Source of the DNA: Dongia sedimenti
GTDB lineage: Bacteria > Pseudomonadota > Alphaproteobacteria > Dongiales > Dongiaceae
Direction: 5' to 3'
Assembly (NCBI GenBank): GCA_030715195.1
Contig: JAUYVI010000006.1
Coordinates: 124,001 to 188,000 of the forward strand
DNA: 64,000 nucleotides
Position numbers and translations under genes: made by a program. The number at the start of each line of letters is the position of its first letter. Positions within the stretch are counted from its first letter, which is position 1. The notes below the pieces were generated by a model. That model was not told the origin of the DNA. It searched no databases and saw only the letters and a program-made list of their open reading frames with translations. Positions 32,804 through 42,348 of this stretch are shown piece after piece.

Positions 32804-34285
32804 TCAAGCGTAGGCCACCTCCGTCATCATGCCCGTCGCCATGTGGTAAAGATTGTGACAGTGGAACAGCCAGCGGCCGGGATTGTCGGCATCGAAGGCC
32901 AGCGTCACCGCGCCGTTGACCGGAACCAGCACGGTATCGCGCACTGCGCCGGAGAGCGGCGTGCCGTTGAGCGCCAGGACCTGGAAGTGATGGCCGTGCA
33001 GATGCATCGGATGCGCCATCATGCTCCGGTTCACGAGTTCGATCGCAACCCGCTGGCCGGCCTTGACGCCGAGCGGCACGTGATCCGCCCAGCTCTTCCC
33101 GTCGAATGACCATTGATAGGGCATCATGCCGCCGGTGAGGCCGAGGCGATGGGTGACATCGGCGGGCTTCGCGGCCAAGGGCGTTACCGCCCGCAATTGC
33201 GCTTCCAGCGAATTGTCGATTGCCGCGGCGGCCTGCTCCGCGCGGTCGGCTTGCCGTGCGACCGCGGCGCCCGCCGTCGCCAGGATGATGCCGGTTCGGG
33301 CAGTGTCGCCTTCGCGCTGCGCCAGGATCGGGAAGCTGCCGTTCTCCGCGATCTGGAGCAGCACGTCCACGCGCTGGCCCTGCGCCATCGGGAAGCGGCG
33401 GGTGTGGACCGGCTGCACCGGATTGCCATCGACCGCGATGACGTCGCCCGCAAGACCGCCGAGATCGATCCAGAACGCGGTCGCGGTCGCGCCGTTGATC
33501 AGGCGCAGATGCACCCGGCCGGCGCGTTCGACGCCGACCACCTCCGGATCGCCGAGCGTCCGATCGTTGGCGAGATAGGCGTCGTACTCGATGTCGTTGA
33601 GATCCATGCCGGGCATGCCGCCGCCCTGATTCATGGTGCCTGGGTTCTGGGCCCCGTGGTTCATGTGGCTCATGTCCATGCCCGGCATGTTCGACATGTC
33701 CATGTGGCCCATGTCCATTCCGGCGCCCTTGGTCAGGCCGGCCAGCAGCTCGGCCGGGTCGCGGAAGCTGAAGTCGTGGAGCAGCACCGTGACCTCCTGT
33801 GCGTCCCGCCGCCGATCGTCTTCGCTGCGGACGATCAGCGGTGCCGCCATCAGGGCCTGCTCCTGCAGTCCATGATGCGAATGCATCCAGTGCGTGCCGC
33901 TGCGCGGCGCGAAATCGTAACCCTGCCGCGCACCCGCCGCGATCGGCTGGACATAGCCGGTGTCGGTCACGCCGTCCTGGTCCGGGCTCGGCGTCTGCCC
34001 GTGCCAATGCACGATCAGCGCCTCGTCGAGCTCATTGGCGAGGGCGACTTGGAAGCGCCGGCCGGGATCCAGCGCGAGACCGGACTTGCCGTCCGGGCCG
34101 ATCAAGCCGAAGACCGAGGCCGCCTTACCGTTGACCTCGAGGCTGCGCCGTACCGCGCGAAGCGTCGTTGGCGCTTCGGCGCGCGCCGGCACGGGTGCAA
34201 GACCCAGCACGCCGGCAGCGGCGGCCAGGGTGGCGCTCGACGCCAGCAGGCGGCGTCGCGAAAACTTGTGGTTCATGATTTTCAT
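32804..34285 (-). CDS. Periplasmic multicopper oxidase (CopA-type copper resistance)
   Basis: 493 residues. A twin-arginine signal (SRRRLLASSATLAAAAG) is followed by three cupredoxin domains. All four copper motifs are present: HWHGQ, HSHHG, HPMHLHGHHF and HCHNLYHMATGM. A Met/His-rich insert near residues 195-225 (GMDMGHMDMSNMPGMDMSHM) is typical of copper-binding CopA/CueO loops. It oxidises Cu(I) in the periplasm. ATG at 34285 is used; 34276 is a possible shorter start. It follows a small Cys-containing exported protein gene. Confidence 0.93.
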   Translation of the reverse strand: MKIMNHKFSRRRLLASSATLAAAAGVLGLAPVPARAEAPTTLRAVRRSLEVNGKAASVFGLIGPDGKSGLALDPGRRFQVALANELDEALIVHWHGQTPSPDQDGVTDTGYVQPIAAGARQGYDFAPRSGTHWMHSHHGLQEQALMAAPLIVRSEDDRRRDAQEVTVLLHDFSFRDPAELLAGLTKGAGMDMGHMDMSNMPGMDMSHMNHGAQNPGTMNQGGGMPGMDLNDIEYDAYLANDRTLGDPEVVGVERAGRVHLRLINGATATAFWIDLGGLAGDVIAVDGNPVQPVHTRRFPMAQGQRVDVLLQIAENGSFPILAQREGDTARTGIILATAGAAVARQADRAEQAAAAIDNSLEAQLRAVTPLAAKPADVTHRLGLTGGMMPYQWSFDGKSWADHVPLGVKAGQRVAIELVNRSMMAHPMHLHGHHFQVLALNGTPLSGAVRDTVLVPVNGAVTLAFDADNPGRWLFHCHNLYHMATGMMTEVAYA

Positions 34286-34349
34286 CCAACCCAAATAGCT
34301 GAGATGCGCGCGCCTGCCGGCGCACGCTCGATCGAGCAGACACAGCGGA

Positions 34350-34706
34350 TCAGGCGGTGGATTTCGGCGGATGCGGGAGCGGTGCGGTGACGATGCCGGC
34401 CGGCTGGAGCGGGGTTCGCACAGCATAGTCCTGGGTGTTCGGAAAGGCCGGCGCCAGGAGCCCGGAGAGGGGCACAGGCAGCGCCAGGGTCATGGCGCAG
34501 GCATTGACCATGCAGCAATCGCCGGCGGGGAGATGCGGCTGCGGGGCCTGGCGGTGCTGACCGCCATGGTCGCAATCCATCGAGGCAGGCATCATCGGCT
34601 TTGGTTCAGCCGGCGCAGCGAGTCCCGGCATGGCCGTGCCGACCAGCCCCGCCAGCAGGGCGAGGAGCGCGATCAGCCGGGCGCATTTTCCACGAAGACG
34701 TGACAT
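34350..34706 (-). CDS. Small exported protein upstream of the copper oxidase, DUF2946-like
   Basis: 118 residues with a signal peptide (RLIALLALLAGLVGTAMPGLA). The mature part has a Cys/His/Met-rich segment (MPASMDCDHGGQHRQ, then GDCCMVNACAM), suggesting metal binding, and a Pro-rich tail. It resembles the short DUF2946-type proteins found beside copper genes, though the match is loose. It ends 64 nt before the oxidase start on the same strand, so both are likely one operon. Confidence 0.68.
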   Translation of the reverse strand: MSRLRGKCARLIALLALLAGLVGTAMPGLAAPAEPKPMMPASMDCDHGGQHRQAPQPHLPAGDCCMVNACAMTLALPVPLSGLLAPAFPNTQDYAVRTPLQPAGIVTAPLPHPPKSTA

Positions 34707-34783
34707 CGAGGGCAGATATGTGCGTTCGGGACGGAAAAGGCAAATGAACATCGGCGGCGCGGCGCTTCGGCGCAGCGGATACG

Positions 34784-35725
34784 CTAGGCCGCCGGCTCCT
34801 CGGGGATCTCGAGATTGGCGGTGACGACCCGGTTCCGGCCGCTGTTCTTCGCCTGATAGAGCATGCGGTCGGAGAGATCGAGCAGCTCGTTCGCGCCGAC
34901 ATGGCGCGCCGGCCGGGCCGAGGCCAGCCCGACGCTCAAGGAGATGAACTGCCAGCCGCGGGAATGCTCGTGCGGAATGGCAAGCCGGCGCACCGCGAGC
35001 AGCAACCGGTCGGCGACCAGGGCCGCTTCATTGGCGCCGGTATCGGGCAGCAGGATCACGAACTCCTCGCCGCCATAGCGCGCGACCAGGTCCGCCGGGC
35101 GCAAGGCGGCGCCGGCCAGCGCCTTCGCCACGCGCCGCAGCGCCTCGTCGCCGGCCAGATGGCCGTAGGCGTCGTTGAACTGCTTGAAATCGTCGACATC
35201 GGTCATCAGCAGGGAGATCGGGGTGTTGCGCCGGACCGCGCTGCGCCATTCCTTCTCCAGCGCCTCGCCGAAGGCCCGGCGGTTGGCCAGGCCGGTCAAT
35301 CCGTCGACCGCGGAGAGGCGCCGCAGCTGGTCGCGCTGGCGCTTCAGGTCGATGTGGTTGCGGACCCGCGCCCGCAGGATCGGCGGGCTCAGCGGCTTGG
35401 TGATGTAGTCGATCGCGCCGAGCTCGAGCCCCTTCGCCTCTTCGCGCTCTTCATCCATGGCGGTGACGAAGACGACCGGAATCTCGCGGGTGATCGGGTC
35501 GGCCTTGAGCTGCCGGCAGAGCTGATAGCCGTCGACCCCCGGCATGCGGATATCGAGCAGGATCAGATCCGGCTCTTCCTGCAGCGCGATCTTCATCCCG
35601 GTGCCGGCTTCGGAGGCCGTCAGCACGCGATGCTCGCCGCCCAGCATGGTCTTGATCAGCTCAAGCGTATTGGCGGTGTCGTCCACCACCAGGACGGTGC
35701 TCGACTGTTGCGCAACGATGTTCAT
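34784..35725 (-). CDS. Response regulator diguanylate cyclase (REC-GGDEF), copy 1
   Basis: 313 residues. A receiver domain (about 10-125) has the phospho-acceptor Asp in LILLDIRMPG and the Lys in YITKPLSPP. The GGDEF domain (about 150-305) has an intact [12 protein letters not shown]. It should make cyclic-di-GMP when phosphorylated. It is divergent from the first Flp pilin gene across 490 bp, and similar to the regulator at 36514-37443 along its whole length. No partner kinase is in the window. Confidence 0.93.
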   Translation of the reverse strand: MNIVAQQSSTVLVVDDTANTLELIKTMLGGEHRVLTASEAGTGMKIALQEEPDLILLDIRMPGVDGYQLCRQLKADPITREIPVVFVTAMDEEREEAKGLELGAIDYITKPLSPPILRARVRNHIDLKRQRDQLRRLSAVDGLTGLANRRAFGEALEKEWRSAVRRNTPISLLMTDVDDFKQFNDAYGHLAGDEALRRVAKALAGAALRPADLVARYGGEEFVILLPDTGANEAALVADRLLLAVRRLAIPHEHSRGWQFISLSVGLASARPARHVGANELLDLSDRMLYQAKNSGRNRVVTANLEIPEEPAA

Positions 35726-36215
35726 CAACGGCGTCGACTCGACTGCCCCGCTTGCGGTGTCGAGCGGAGGCTACCGGATCAGGGTCCCCGGAACAACGCC
35801 GAAGGACGCCGCGCAGCCGGCCCGGCCCCTAGGACCGGGCACAATCTGCGGCCTTCGCCCGATCCTTTAGCCAAAATCCCGGGGTATTCAGGGCGAAATT
35901 CGCCAATATTCTCGGTGCGATTACTCTGGGCATCGAGGCTGGATTCTCCCAGTAAGCACAGGAGGTTAGGTTGTTCGCCCGATATTCAGCGACATTCGAT
36001 ACAAACTTGGCTATTCTTGTTTACTAATTCTTCATCAATGCTCATGCATATCAATACATCAGCATGTGGGCGCTGTCGTCGGATTTACTTGTGGACTGAG
36101 GAAGGACGTTTATCCTTGTCACGTGGGCCGAGGCGATCTGAAGACGGGAACGTCGCCCGCGACCGACACAGGCGAGACCGCATGGTGCGGGCCGCTGCTT
36201 TACGAGGAGAGACCG
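35726..36215. other. Intergenic region between regulator copy 1 and the first pilin gene
   Basis: 490 bp with no convincing gene. It holds an A/T-rich part (about 35990-36060) where promoters are likely, and GAGGAG before the pilin start. No clean sigma-54 or general-stress promoter was found. Confidence 0.6.
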
Positions 36216-36392
36216 ATGAAGCGCATTAAAAAGTTCTTCAAATCGGATCTGGGCGCGACCGCCATCGAATATGGCCTGATCGCGGCCTTGATCTCTGTTG
36301 TCATCATCGCTGCCCTGCAGCTGACCGGCAACAGCCTGAAGACCGTCTTCAACAACGTCGGCGGCACGCTCAACGGCACTGTCACCAACTGA
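36216..36392 (+). CDS. flp: Flp-type pilin, copy 1
   Basis: 58 residues. The prepilin site is SDLG/ATAIEYGLIA, with the Glu and Tyr at positions 5 and 6 of the mature form required for Flp processing, followed by a hydrophobic helix (LIAALISVVIIAAL). It is the major subunit of the Tad pilus. GAGGAG precedes the ATG, and a strong terminator follows, so it is expressed on its own. It differs from copy 2 at five positions. Confidence 0.95.
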   Translation: MKRIKKFFKSDLGATAIEYGLIAALISVVIIAALQLTGNSLKTVFNNVGGTLNGTVTN

Positions 36393-36434
36393 TCGCGGCG
36401 CGGCGGCTCTAGGCCGCCGAACCCGGCTTCGAGA

Positions 36435-36469
36435 GGTGGCCTCCCTCGCGGGAGGCCACCTTTTGTTTT
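36435..36469 (+). terminator. Intrinsic terminator after pilin copy 1
   Basis: A perfect 11-bp stem GGTGGCCTCCC (36435-36445) / GGGAGGCCACC (36450-36460) with a TCGC loop, followed by TTTTGTTTT. Confidence 0.92.
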
Positions 36470-36513
36470 GTGCGGCTGTCGCTTCGGTCTCGGTCGCCGA
36501 GTCGCGATCGCGC

Positions 36514-37443
36514 TCAGGCGCTCACCTTCTCCGCCTTGAACTCGATGATCTTCGCTTGATTGCGGCCCGCGGTCTTCGCGGCATATAGAGCGTCGCCGGC
36601 CAGCTTGAAGAGGCCGGCGCGGTCGTTGTCGCGATGCGGGAAGCAGGAGGCGACGCCGATGCTGATGGTGACGATCGGCGCCGCGTCGGAATGGGCATGC
36701 GGCAGCGCGAGCGACCGGACCGCGTTCAACAGCCGGTCCGTCACCACGGTCGAGCCCTTGGCATCGGTGTCCGGCATCAGCCCGACGAACTCCTCGCCGC
36801 CATAGCGGGCGATCACGTCGCCCGGACGCATCATGGATTTCGCCATGGCCTGGGCCACCATCTTCAGGCAATCGTCGCCCGCCAGGTAGCCATAGGCGTC
36901 GTTATAGGCGCGCAAGTGATCGATATCCGCCAGGAGCAGCGTCAGCGGCGCCTGATGCCGCGCGGCGCGGCGCCACTCCTTGTCGAAGTCCTCTTCGAAG
37001 CTGCGGCGGTTGGCGACGCCGGTCAGGCCGTCCACCGAGGACAGCCGGCGCAGGAAGTCGCGCTGCTTCTTCAGCTCCAGCTGGTTGCGCACGCGGGCGA
37101 GCACGATCGGCGGGCTCACCGGCTTCGCCAGGTAGTCGACCGCGCCCATCGCCAGGCCCTTGGCTTCCTGGCGCTCCTGGTCCATCGCGGTGACGAACAT
37201 CACCGGGATGTCCTTGGTGAAGGGATTGGCCTTCAGCCGGTCGCAGATCTCGTAACCGTCCATCCCCGGCATCATGATGTCCAGAATGATCAGGTCCGGC
37301 TCTTCGGAGGCGGCGAGGTTGAGCGCGTCGGGTCCGTTGGTGGCAGTGACCACATTGTAGACCTCGCGCAAGACGACGTTGAGGATCGCGAGGTTGGTGG
37401 GCGAATCGTCGACCACCAAGATCAGTTCCTTTTCTCTGGTCAT
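36514..37443 (-). CDS. Response regulator diguanylate cyclase (REC-GGDEF), copy 2
   Basis: 309 residues with the same architecture as copy 1: receiver Asp in [10 protein letters not shown], Lys in YLAKPVSPP, and an intact [12 protein letters not shown]. The two proteins align end to end but have drifted apart. It lies between the two Flp pilin genes and is divergent from the second. An ATG at 37482 would add 13 residues; 37443 matches copy 1 better. Confidence 0.92.
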   Translation of the reverse strand: MTREKELILVVDDSPTNLAILNVVLREVYNVVTATNGPDALNLAASEEPDLIILDIMMPGMDGYEICDRLKANPFTKDIPVMFVTAMDQERQEAKGLAMGAVDYLAKPVSPPIVLARVRNQLELKKQRDFLRRLSSVDGLTGVANRRSFEEDFDKEWRRAARHQAPLTLLLADIDHLRAYNDAYGYLAGDDCLKMVAQAMAKSMMRPGDVIARYGGEEFVGLMPDTDAKGSTVVTDRLLNAVRSLALPHAHSDAAPIVTISIGVASCFPHRDNDRAGLFKLAGDALYAAKTAGRNQAKIIEFKAEKVSA

Positions 37444-37899
37444 GCCGGCTGATGAACTCCCCTTCGTCCTCGATGTCGCCATCGACGGCCGCGTGCCGGG
37501 TGATTTGTATCATCTTCCGCCGCGCCGCGAAACCGCCCAGAGACCGGCCGAACGCCACCCGCGACGCTCGTATTCGTCGCGATTCCCCCGCGACGCATGA
37601 CACGCGCGCAAGCGATTCCATTTCCGCGTGACCACCGCGCCGCGCCCGCGCCGGTGCCCCGGCGGCGCGCTTCGCTGGAGCTGTTTCCGTATCACCGACT
37701 GAAAGGTTCGCCCCGCCGGACCATCGCGCGAGCGCCCGGAAATGGCGGAAATCTCAGCGCAGCGGCGGCTCGGCCTTGCGGGCCTTCGTTAAAACCGGTA
37801 TCTATTGTGCGGATAATCTTCCGCTGGTGAGGACCGGAATCGCCGGGTTCCGCCAAGCAGTTTCTTGCATGCGCGCAGCGGCGAACAGAGGAAATATCG
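37444..37899. other. Intergenic region between regulator copy 2 and the second pilin gene
   Basis: 456 GC-rich bp with no gene seen. It is not clearly alike to the equivalent gap in front of copy 1. Confidence 0.6.
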
Positions 37900-38076
37900 A
37901 TGTCGAAGATCCGCAAGTTCTTGAAATCCGATCTCGGCGCCACCGCGATCGAATATGGACTGATCGCCGCCTTGATCTCGGTCGTGATCATCGCTGCCCT
38001 GCAGCTGACCGGCAACAGCCTGAAGACTGTCTTCAACAATGTCGGCGGCACGCTCAACAGCACGGTTACCAATTAA
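37900..38076 (+). CDS. flp: Flp-type pilin, copy 2
   Basis: 58 residues, nearly the same as copy 1: the differences are in the first eight residues and one Gly-to-Ser near the end. Prepilin site SDLG/ATAIEYGLIA is conserved. CAGAGGAAATATCG before the ATG serves as ribosome binding site. It is followed after 25 nt by a third pilin gene and is the first gene of the main tad run. Confidence 0.95.
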   Translation: MSKIRKFLKSDLGATAIEYGLIAALISVVIIAALQLTGNSLKTVFNNVGGTLNSTVTN

Positions 38077-38101
38077 CACGGACGCGTCCGGTTAACAGGA
38101 C

Positions 38102-38305
38102 GTGCCTGAATCGCTCGACGGCGCGGTCAAATCCGTGCGAAATGGATTTGGCCGCGCCGAGACGGGCGCCACGGCGATCGAATACGCACTGATCGCCGCC
38201 CTCGTCAGCACCTTTATCGTGGCTTCCCTGATCCTGACCGGCAACAATCTCTCGGCGGTATACACCGTCATCAACAACGCCATGGTCGGGGCTTTCGGCA
38301 ATTGA
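38102..38305 (+). CDS. Flp-type pilin, divergent copy 3
   Basis: 67 residues. The prepilin site is AETG/ATAIEYALIAALVS with the conserved Glu and Tyr. The N-terminal leader is longer than in the other two, and the mature C-terminus differs (LTGNNLSAVYTVINNAMVGAF). GTG at 38102 follows AGGAC. It could be a minor pilin or an alternative subunit. Confidence 0.87.
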   Translation: MPESLDGAVKSVRNGFGRAETGATAIEYALIAALVSTFIVASLILTGNNLSAVYTVINNAMVGAFGN

Positions 38306-38417
38306 GGCCGGTCGGCCGGCGCCCCATCCGCGGCGTTTCGTGAGTTCGCGCAGCAAGCCCCGATCCGCCCATGGATCTGCCCTTCAATGCGTTTCCGTCG
38401 CCGGCCGGTGAGTGCCG

Positions 38418-38951
38418 ATGACCGTCGATCTGGCTTTGGTGCTGGAGTTTGGATTTCTGCTGGCGATGGCGGTTGCCGCAGCACGCGACCTCGCGGCGTG
38501 GTCCTTGCCGAATTGGCTGACCATTTGCGTTACCCTCGGTTACTTCGCCTGGGCTTGGGCCAGCGGCGCCGACTGGAGCATGGTGGGCTGGGCCGTGGCC
38601 GCCGGGGCTCTGACACTCGGGATTGGCTATCTCTTCTTCACGCTCAACCTCTGGGGGGCGGGGGACGGCAAGATGGCGGCTGCGGTTGCCCTTTGGATCG
38701 GCCTCAACTTCGATCTCTTCCGGTTCTTTCTCGTCGTTTCACTGGCGGGCGGGGTGCTGGCGGTCGCCGCGCTCCTGATCCACGCCGCCACCGGCAGACC
38801 GCAAGTGCCGCCGGGCGATGATCCAGGCGCTGAAGCCGCGCGGCGCAATCCGTTGAAGGCCAAGGCGCGCTATGGCGCCGCGATCGCGATCGGCGGGCTG
38901 GATTTCTGGCTCCGGCACAGCCACGCGGCCTGCCTTCTCGGGGCCTGCTGA
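38418..38951 (+). CDS. cpaA: Prepilin peptidase of the Tad system (TadV/CpaA, peptidase A24)
   Basis: 177 residues with about five predicted helices. The catalytic aspartates are D24 (AARDLAAWSLPN) and D83 (WGAGDGKM). It cleaves the leaders of Flp and the TadE/TadF-like minor pilins at the inner membrane. GTG at 38412 is an alternative start two codons upstream. The C-terminal about 40 residues are unusual for the family and partly polar. Confidence 0.9.
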   Translation: MTVDLALVLEFGFLLAMAVAAARDLAAWSLPNWLTICVTLGYFAWAWASGADWSMVGWAVAAGALTLGIGYLFFTLNLWGAGDGKMAAAVALWIGLNFDLFRFFLVVSLAGGVLAVAALLIHAATGRPQVPPGDDPGAEAARRNPLKAKARYGAAIAIGGLDFWLRHSHAACLLGAC

Positions 38952-39240
38952 GCGCTGCTAAGCCTGCTTTCCTAGCTGAAATCGCCCCGTCTACCCAAAG
39001 GGTTAACGTCCGATTCACGGATACTCTTGTAGCGTCCTTTGGTGGCTTGGGCTCACGTCTTGCGCTGCGTCAATATGGTTAACGCGCGCGAACAACGAGG
39101 GCTAGGCCGTTGATTTGGGATATGAATTGCAACCAAGCCCCTAGCATATTCGCTAACAATCCGCGATACTGCGCGCAGCGTGGCTCGGATCGGGGGTGAT
39201 TCGGGGCGTCGCCTTGGGCCATGCATGGAGGGGATTGACT

Positions 39241-40197
39241 ATGCGGCCAATCGTTATCGTCTTGATCGTCCTTGCTCTGGGGACAGCGGGTATTGCCGCC
39301 TTTCTGGTGAGTCAATTCCTGGCCTCCCAGACGCCGGCGCCGACGGCCACGAACGCCGCCCAGACCGGCACTCAGAACGTCCTGGTTGCGGCGCGCGACA
39401 TCGTGCCTGGGACCGTCCTGACGCCGGATGACCTTCGTTGGGAGCCCTGGCCTGAAACCCTGATCGATCAGCGTTTCGTGGTTCAGCCGGCGCAGGTGGA
39501 GAACCAGGCCGCAGGCCAGGACCCGCAGCAGGAATTCCTCGATCGCATCGCCCGCCGCTCGATCATGGCCGGCGAGCCGATGAGCCGCGAAATGGTCATC
39601 AAGCAGGGCGACAGCGGCGTCACCGCGGCCAATCTGGCCAAGGGCATGCGCGCCATCACCATCAACGTCACGCCGCCGCAGGGCGTCGCCGGCCTGATAC
39701 TGCCGAATGACCACGTGGACATTCTCATGAGCCTTACGGTCCGCGACATCGTGGGCATCGTCGGGTGGAAGGACGTCGTGCTCAGGTACAGCGCGGAAAC
39801 CATCATGAAGGACCTCCGGGTCGTCGCCATCAACCAGAAGCTCTCGCATGATCCGAAGGAGGGCGTGGCGGAGCCCGGAAACCTGGTGACCCTCGAGGTC
39901 ACCCCGGAGCAGGCCGAACGTCTGCTGGTGTCGCAGCAGACCGGCACGTTGAGCCTCGCGCTGCGCAGCATGGTGCCGGGCGCCAACGACAACGACAAGA
40001 CCCAGAGTTTCACCATGGACGTGCGTGCATCGCGGGCCTTGTCGTCGCTGGTCGCTCTCGACCTCGAAGAGGACGAGGCCAATCTGCCGCAAACCACGGC
40101 CGAAGCGGTCAAGATGGCCAAGGAGCGCGCGAAGCGCAGGACCGAAGTGAAAATCAATCGGGGTGGCTCCATCGCCATCCAGAAGTTCGGTCAGTAA
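39241..40197 (+). CDS. cpaB: Tad pilus assembly protein CpaB (RcpC), SAF domain
   Basis: 318 residues: an N-terminal membrane anchor (IVIVLIVLALGTAGIAAFLV), then a SAF domain (VLVAARDIVPGTVLTPDDLRW), then the RcpC/CpaB domain (AITINVTPPQGVAGLILPNDHVDI). It works in the periplasm in pilus stability and secretin assembly. GGAGGGG precedes the ATG. It is followed after 1 nt by cpaC. Confidence 0.95.
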   Translation: MRPIVIVLIVLALGTAGIAAFLVSQFLASQTPAPTATNAAQTGTQNVLVAARDIVPGTVLTPDDLRWEPWPETLIDQRFVVQPAQVENQAAGQDPQQEFLDRIARRSIMAGEPMSREMVIKQGDSGVTAANLAKGMRAITINVTPPQGVAGLILPNDHVDILMSLTVRDIVGIVGWKDVVLRYSAETIMKDLRVVAINQKLSHDPKEGVAEPGNLVTLEVTPEQAERLLVSQQTGTLSLALRSMVPGANDNDKTQSFTMDVRASRALSSLVALDLEEDEANLPQTTAEAVKMAKERAKRRTEVKINRGGSIAIQKFGQ

Positions 40198-40198
40198 C

Positions 40199-41650
40199 AT
40201 GCATAAGCACATTCTCGTCGCGGTCGTCTTCGCGGTCGCTCCTGTGATTCTGGGCGTGACCTCGGGCGGTCAAGTGGCCCTCGCTCAAACGGTGGTGACG
40301 ACGCCATCCGGCGAAGCGGCGCCCGGCCCGTTTTCGGAGTTGGTCAAGTCGCTGACCGGCACGCCCAACGAGGTGGTGTCGCTGACCTTGAACAAGACCC
40401 TCGAACTCAAGCTGCCGAGCGCGGTCCGCGACGTCATCGTCGGCAGCCCGGCGATTGCCGACGTCGTGGTCCGTTCGCCGACCCAGCTGTTCCTGGTCGG
40501 CAAGGCGATCGGCGATACCAACGTTTTCCTGCTCGATGCCGAGGGCAAGATCATCGAGCGCTTCGAGGTCAACGTCCACCCCGATACCGATTCCGTGAAG
40601 CAGACGCTTGCCGGCCTGCTGCCGGGCGAGCCGATCGACGTGACCGGCGCGGGCAATGCGATCGTCCTCTCCGGCACGGTGAGCTCCGACGGCGTGGTCC
40701 AGCGGGCGAGCGACGTGGCGCGGCGCTTCGTCGATGAGGATGCGAAGATCGTCAACATGCTGCGGGTCGCCAATGAGCAGCAGGTGATGCTCCGGGTGCG
40801 CGTCTCCGAGGTCAGCAAGACCGCGATCAAGAATCTCGGCATCGACTGGAATCTCAGCAACATCGCCCTCGGCAACGGCGCGATCAACGCCGTCCTGCCC
40901 GGCGCCGCTTCCGCCATCACCACGCCGGCCACGATCTCGGGCGTCGCCACGGATCTGGGGCCGATCGGCTCGCTGGACGTCACGCTCAGCATGCTGGAGC
41001 AGCAGAACCTGGCGAAGAACCTGGCCGAGCCGAACCTGGTGACCGTCTCGGGCGAGGTCGCGAACATCCTGGTCGGCGGCGAGACCCCGATTCCGACCGC
41101 GCAGGACAACAACTCGATCACGGTCGAGTTCAAGCCGTTCGGCGTGGCCCTGTCCTTCCTGCCCGTGGTGCTGGATTCCGGCCGGATCAGCCTGAAGGTC
41201 GGCACCGAGGTGAGCGCGCTCGACGTGACCAACCAGGTGACGCTGTGCTCGGGTTGCAGCCCGATCAGCGGCCTGAAGGTGCGGCGCGCCAATTCGGTGG
41301 TGGAGCTGCCGAGCGGCGGCAGCATCATGCTGGGCGGCCTGCTGTCGAACGACATCACCAGCGGCCTCACCGGTCTTCCCGGGGCGATGAATATCCCGAT
41401 CCTCGGCCAGCTGTTCCGCTCCAATGCCTTCCAGCACAACGAAACCGAACTGGTGATCACCGTGACGGCGCTGCTGGTGAAGCCGGTGCAGCCGAAGCTC
41501 CTGTCCGTGCCGACCGATGGTTTCGCGCCGGCCAGCGATCTCGACAATTACTTCCTCGGCCATCTGCAGAATATCTACGTCAAGCAGCCCGTGCCGACCG
41601 GTCACAATGCCCCTGCGCTGCAGGGGCCGATCGGTTATATCATTCAGTGA
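40199..41650 (+). CDS. cpaC: Tad secretin CpaC (RcpA)
   Basis: 483 residues: signal peptide (to LAQ, about residue 30), a pilus-type N-domain (VIVGSPAIADVVVRSPTQLFLVG), a BON-like domain, and the secretin core (about 220-425) with VPVVLDSGRI-like and GGLLSNDITSGLTG blocks. It forms the outer-membrane pore through which the pilus leaves the cell. The start codon lies 1 nt past the cpaB stop. Confidence 0.95.
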   Translation: MHKHILVAVVFAVAPVILGVTSGGQVALAQTVVTTPSGEAAPGPFSELVKSLTGTPNEVVSLTLNKTLELKLPSAVRDVIVGSPAIADVVVRSPTQLFLVGKAIGDTNVFLLDAEGKIIERFEVNVHPDTDSVKQTLAGLLPGEPIDVTGAGNAIVLSGTVSSDGVVQRASDVARRFVDEDAKIVNMLRVANEQQVMLRVRVSEVSKTAIKNLGIDWNLSNIALGNGAINAVLPGAASAITTPATISGVATDLGPIGSLDVTLSMLEQQNLAKNLAEPNLVTVSGEVANILVGGETPIPTAQDNNSITVEFKPFGVALSFLPVVLDSGRISLKVGTEVSALDVTNQVTLCSGCSPISGLKVRRANSVVELPSGGSIMLGGLLSNDITSGLTGLPGAMNIPILGQLFRSNAFQHNETELVITVTALLVKPVQPKLLSVPTDGFAPASDLDNYFLGHLQNIYVKQPVPTGHNAPALQGPIGYIIQ

Positions 41651-41661
41651 GGGAGGCAAAG

Positions 41662-42330
41662 ATGGCGGCTTCACGACTGCTGATCCCGTCGGCGCTGCTG
41701 CTGGCAGCGCTGCTTGGCGCGTGCAATGCGCCGGACCTCACGTCCTACGATACCCACGCCAAGTTCGGCGCGGACGTGGTTCAGAAGACGGCCGTGCTGT
41801 TCCTCGATCCCGCCGCGAACGGCGCGGTTCAGAGCGAGGACCGGCCCCGGCTGAGCGAATTTGCCAAGGATTTCCGCGACCGCAACGCCGGCCCGATCGG
41901 CATCGCGGTCGGCGCGACCTCTGCGACCGATCCGGCGGCGGTTGCGTTTGCCAGCCATATCCGCGACGCATTCGCGGCGCAGGGCATTCCGGCCTCGGCC
42001 GTGAATGTGACGCTGCATCCGGAATGGAGTTCCGGGGCGGCGCACCGCGCCACCGTCATGTTTCCGATCTACGTCGCCGAAGCTCCCGATTGCGGCATGA
42101 CCAACGAGTACCTGGAAAACAACGCCTACAATCAGAACTGGGGCAATCTCGGCTGTTCCACCGAACGCAACGTTGCGCTGATGGTGGTCAACCCGCTCGA
42201 TCTCGAACAGATGCAACCGCCGTCGGGGCGCTGGGGCCAGCGCGGTTATGATGTCGTGACCAAGTATGCGACCGGACAGACTATCGCGAGCCCGATCGAA
42301 GCCGAGCCGGGCTCGACCACGACGCAGTAA
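41662..42330 (+). CDS. cpaD: Tad pilus assembly lipoprotein CpaD
   Basis: 222 residues. The lipobox is LLGAC with Cys22 after a hydrophobic leader. The mature protein has the CpaD pattern (CGMTNEYLENNAYNQNWGNLGCSTERNVALMVVNP). It should sit at the outer membrane as pilotin or partner of the secretin. GGGAGGCAAAG precedes the ATG. Confidence 0.93.
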   Translation: MAASRLLIPSALLLAALLGACNAPDLTSYDTHAKFGADVVQKTAVLFLDPAANGAVQSEDRPRLSEFAKDFRDRNAGPIGIAVGATSATDPAAVAFASHIRDAFAAQGIPASAVNVTLHPEWSSGAAHRATVMFPIYVAEAPDCGMTNEYLENNAYNQNWGNLGCSTERNVALMVVNPLDLEQMQPPSGRWGQRGYDVVTKYATGQTIASPIEAEPGSTTTQ

Positions 42331-42348
42331 CGGAATAGGAGTGCGCGC

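Noticed and set aside
36019-36040. A sigma-54 promoter for pilin copy 1
   Set aside because: TGG-like and TTG-like elements are present, but the required GC at -12 is missing.
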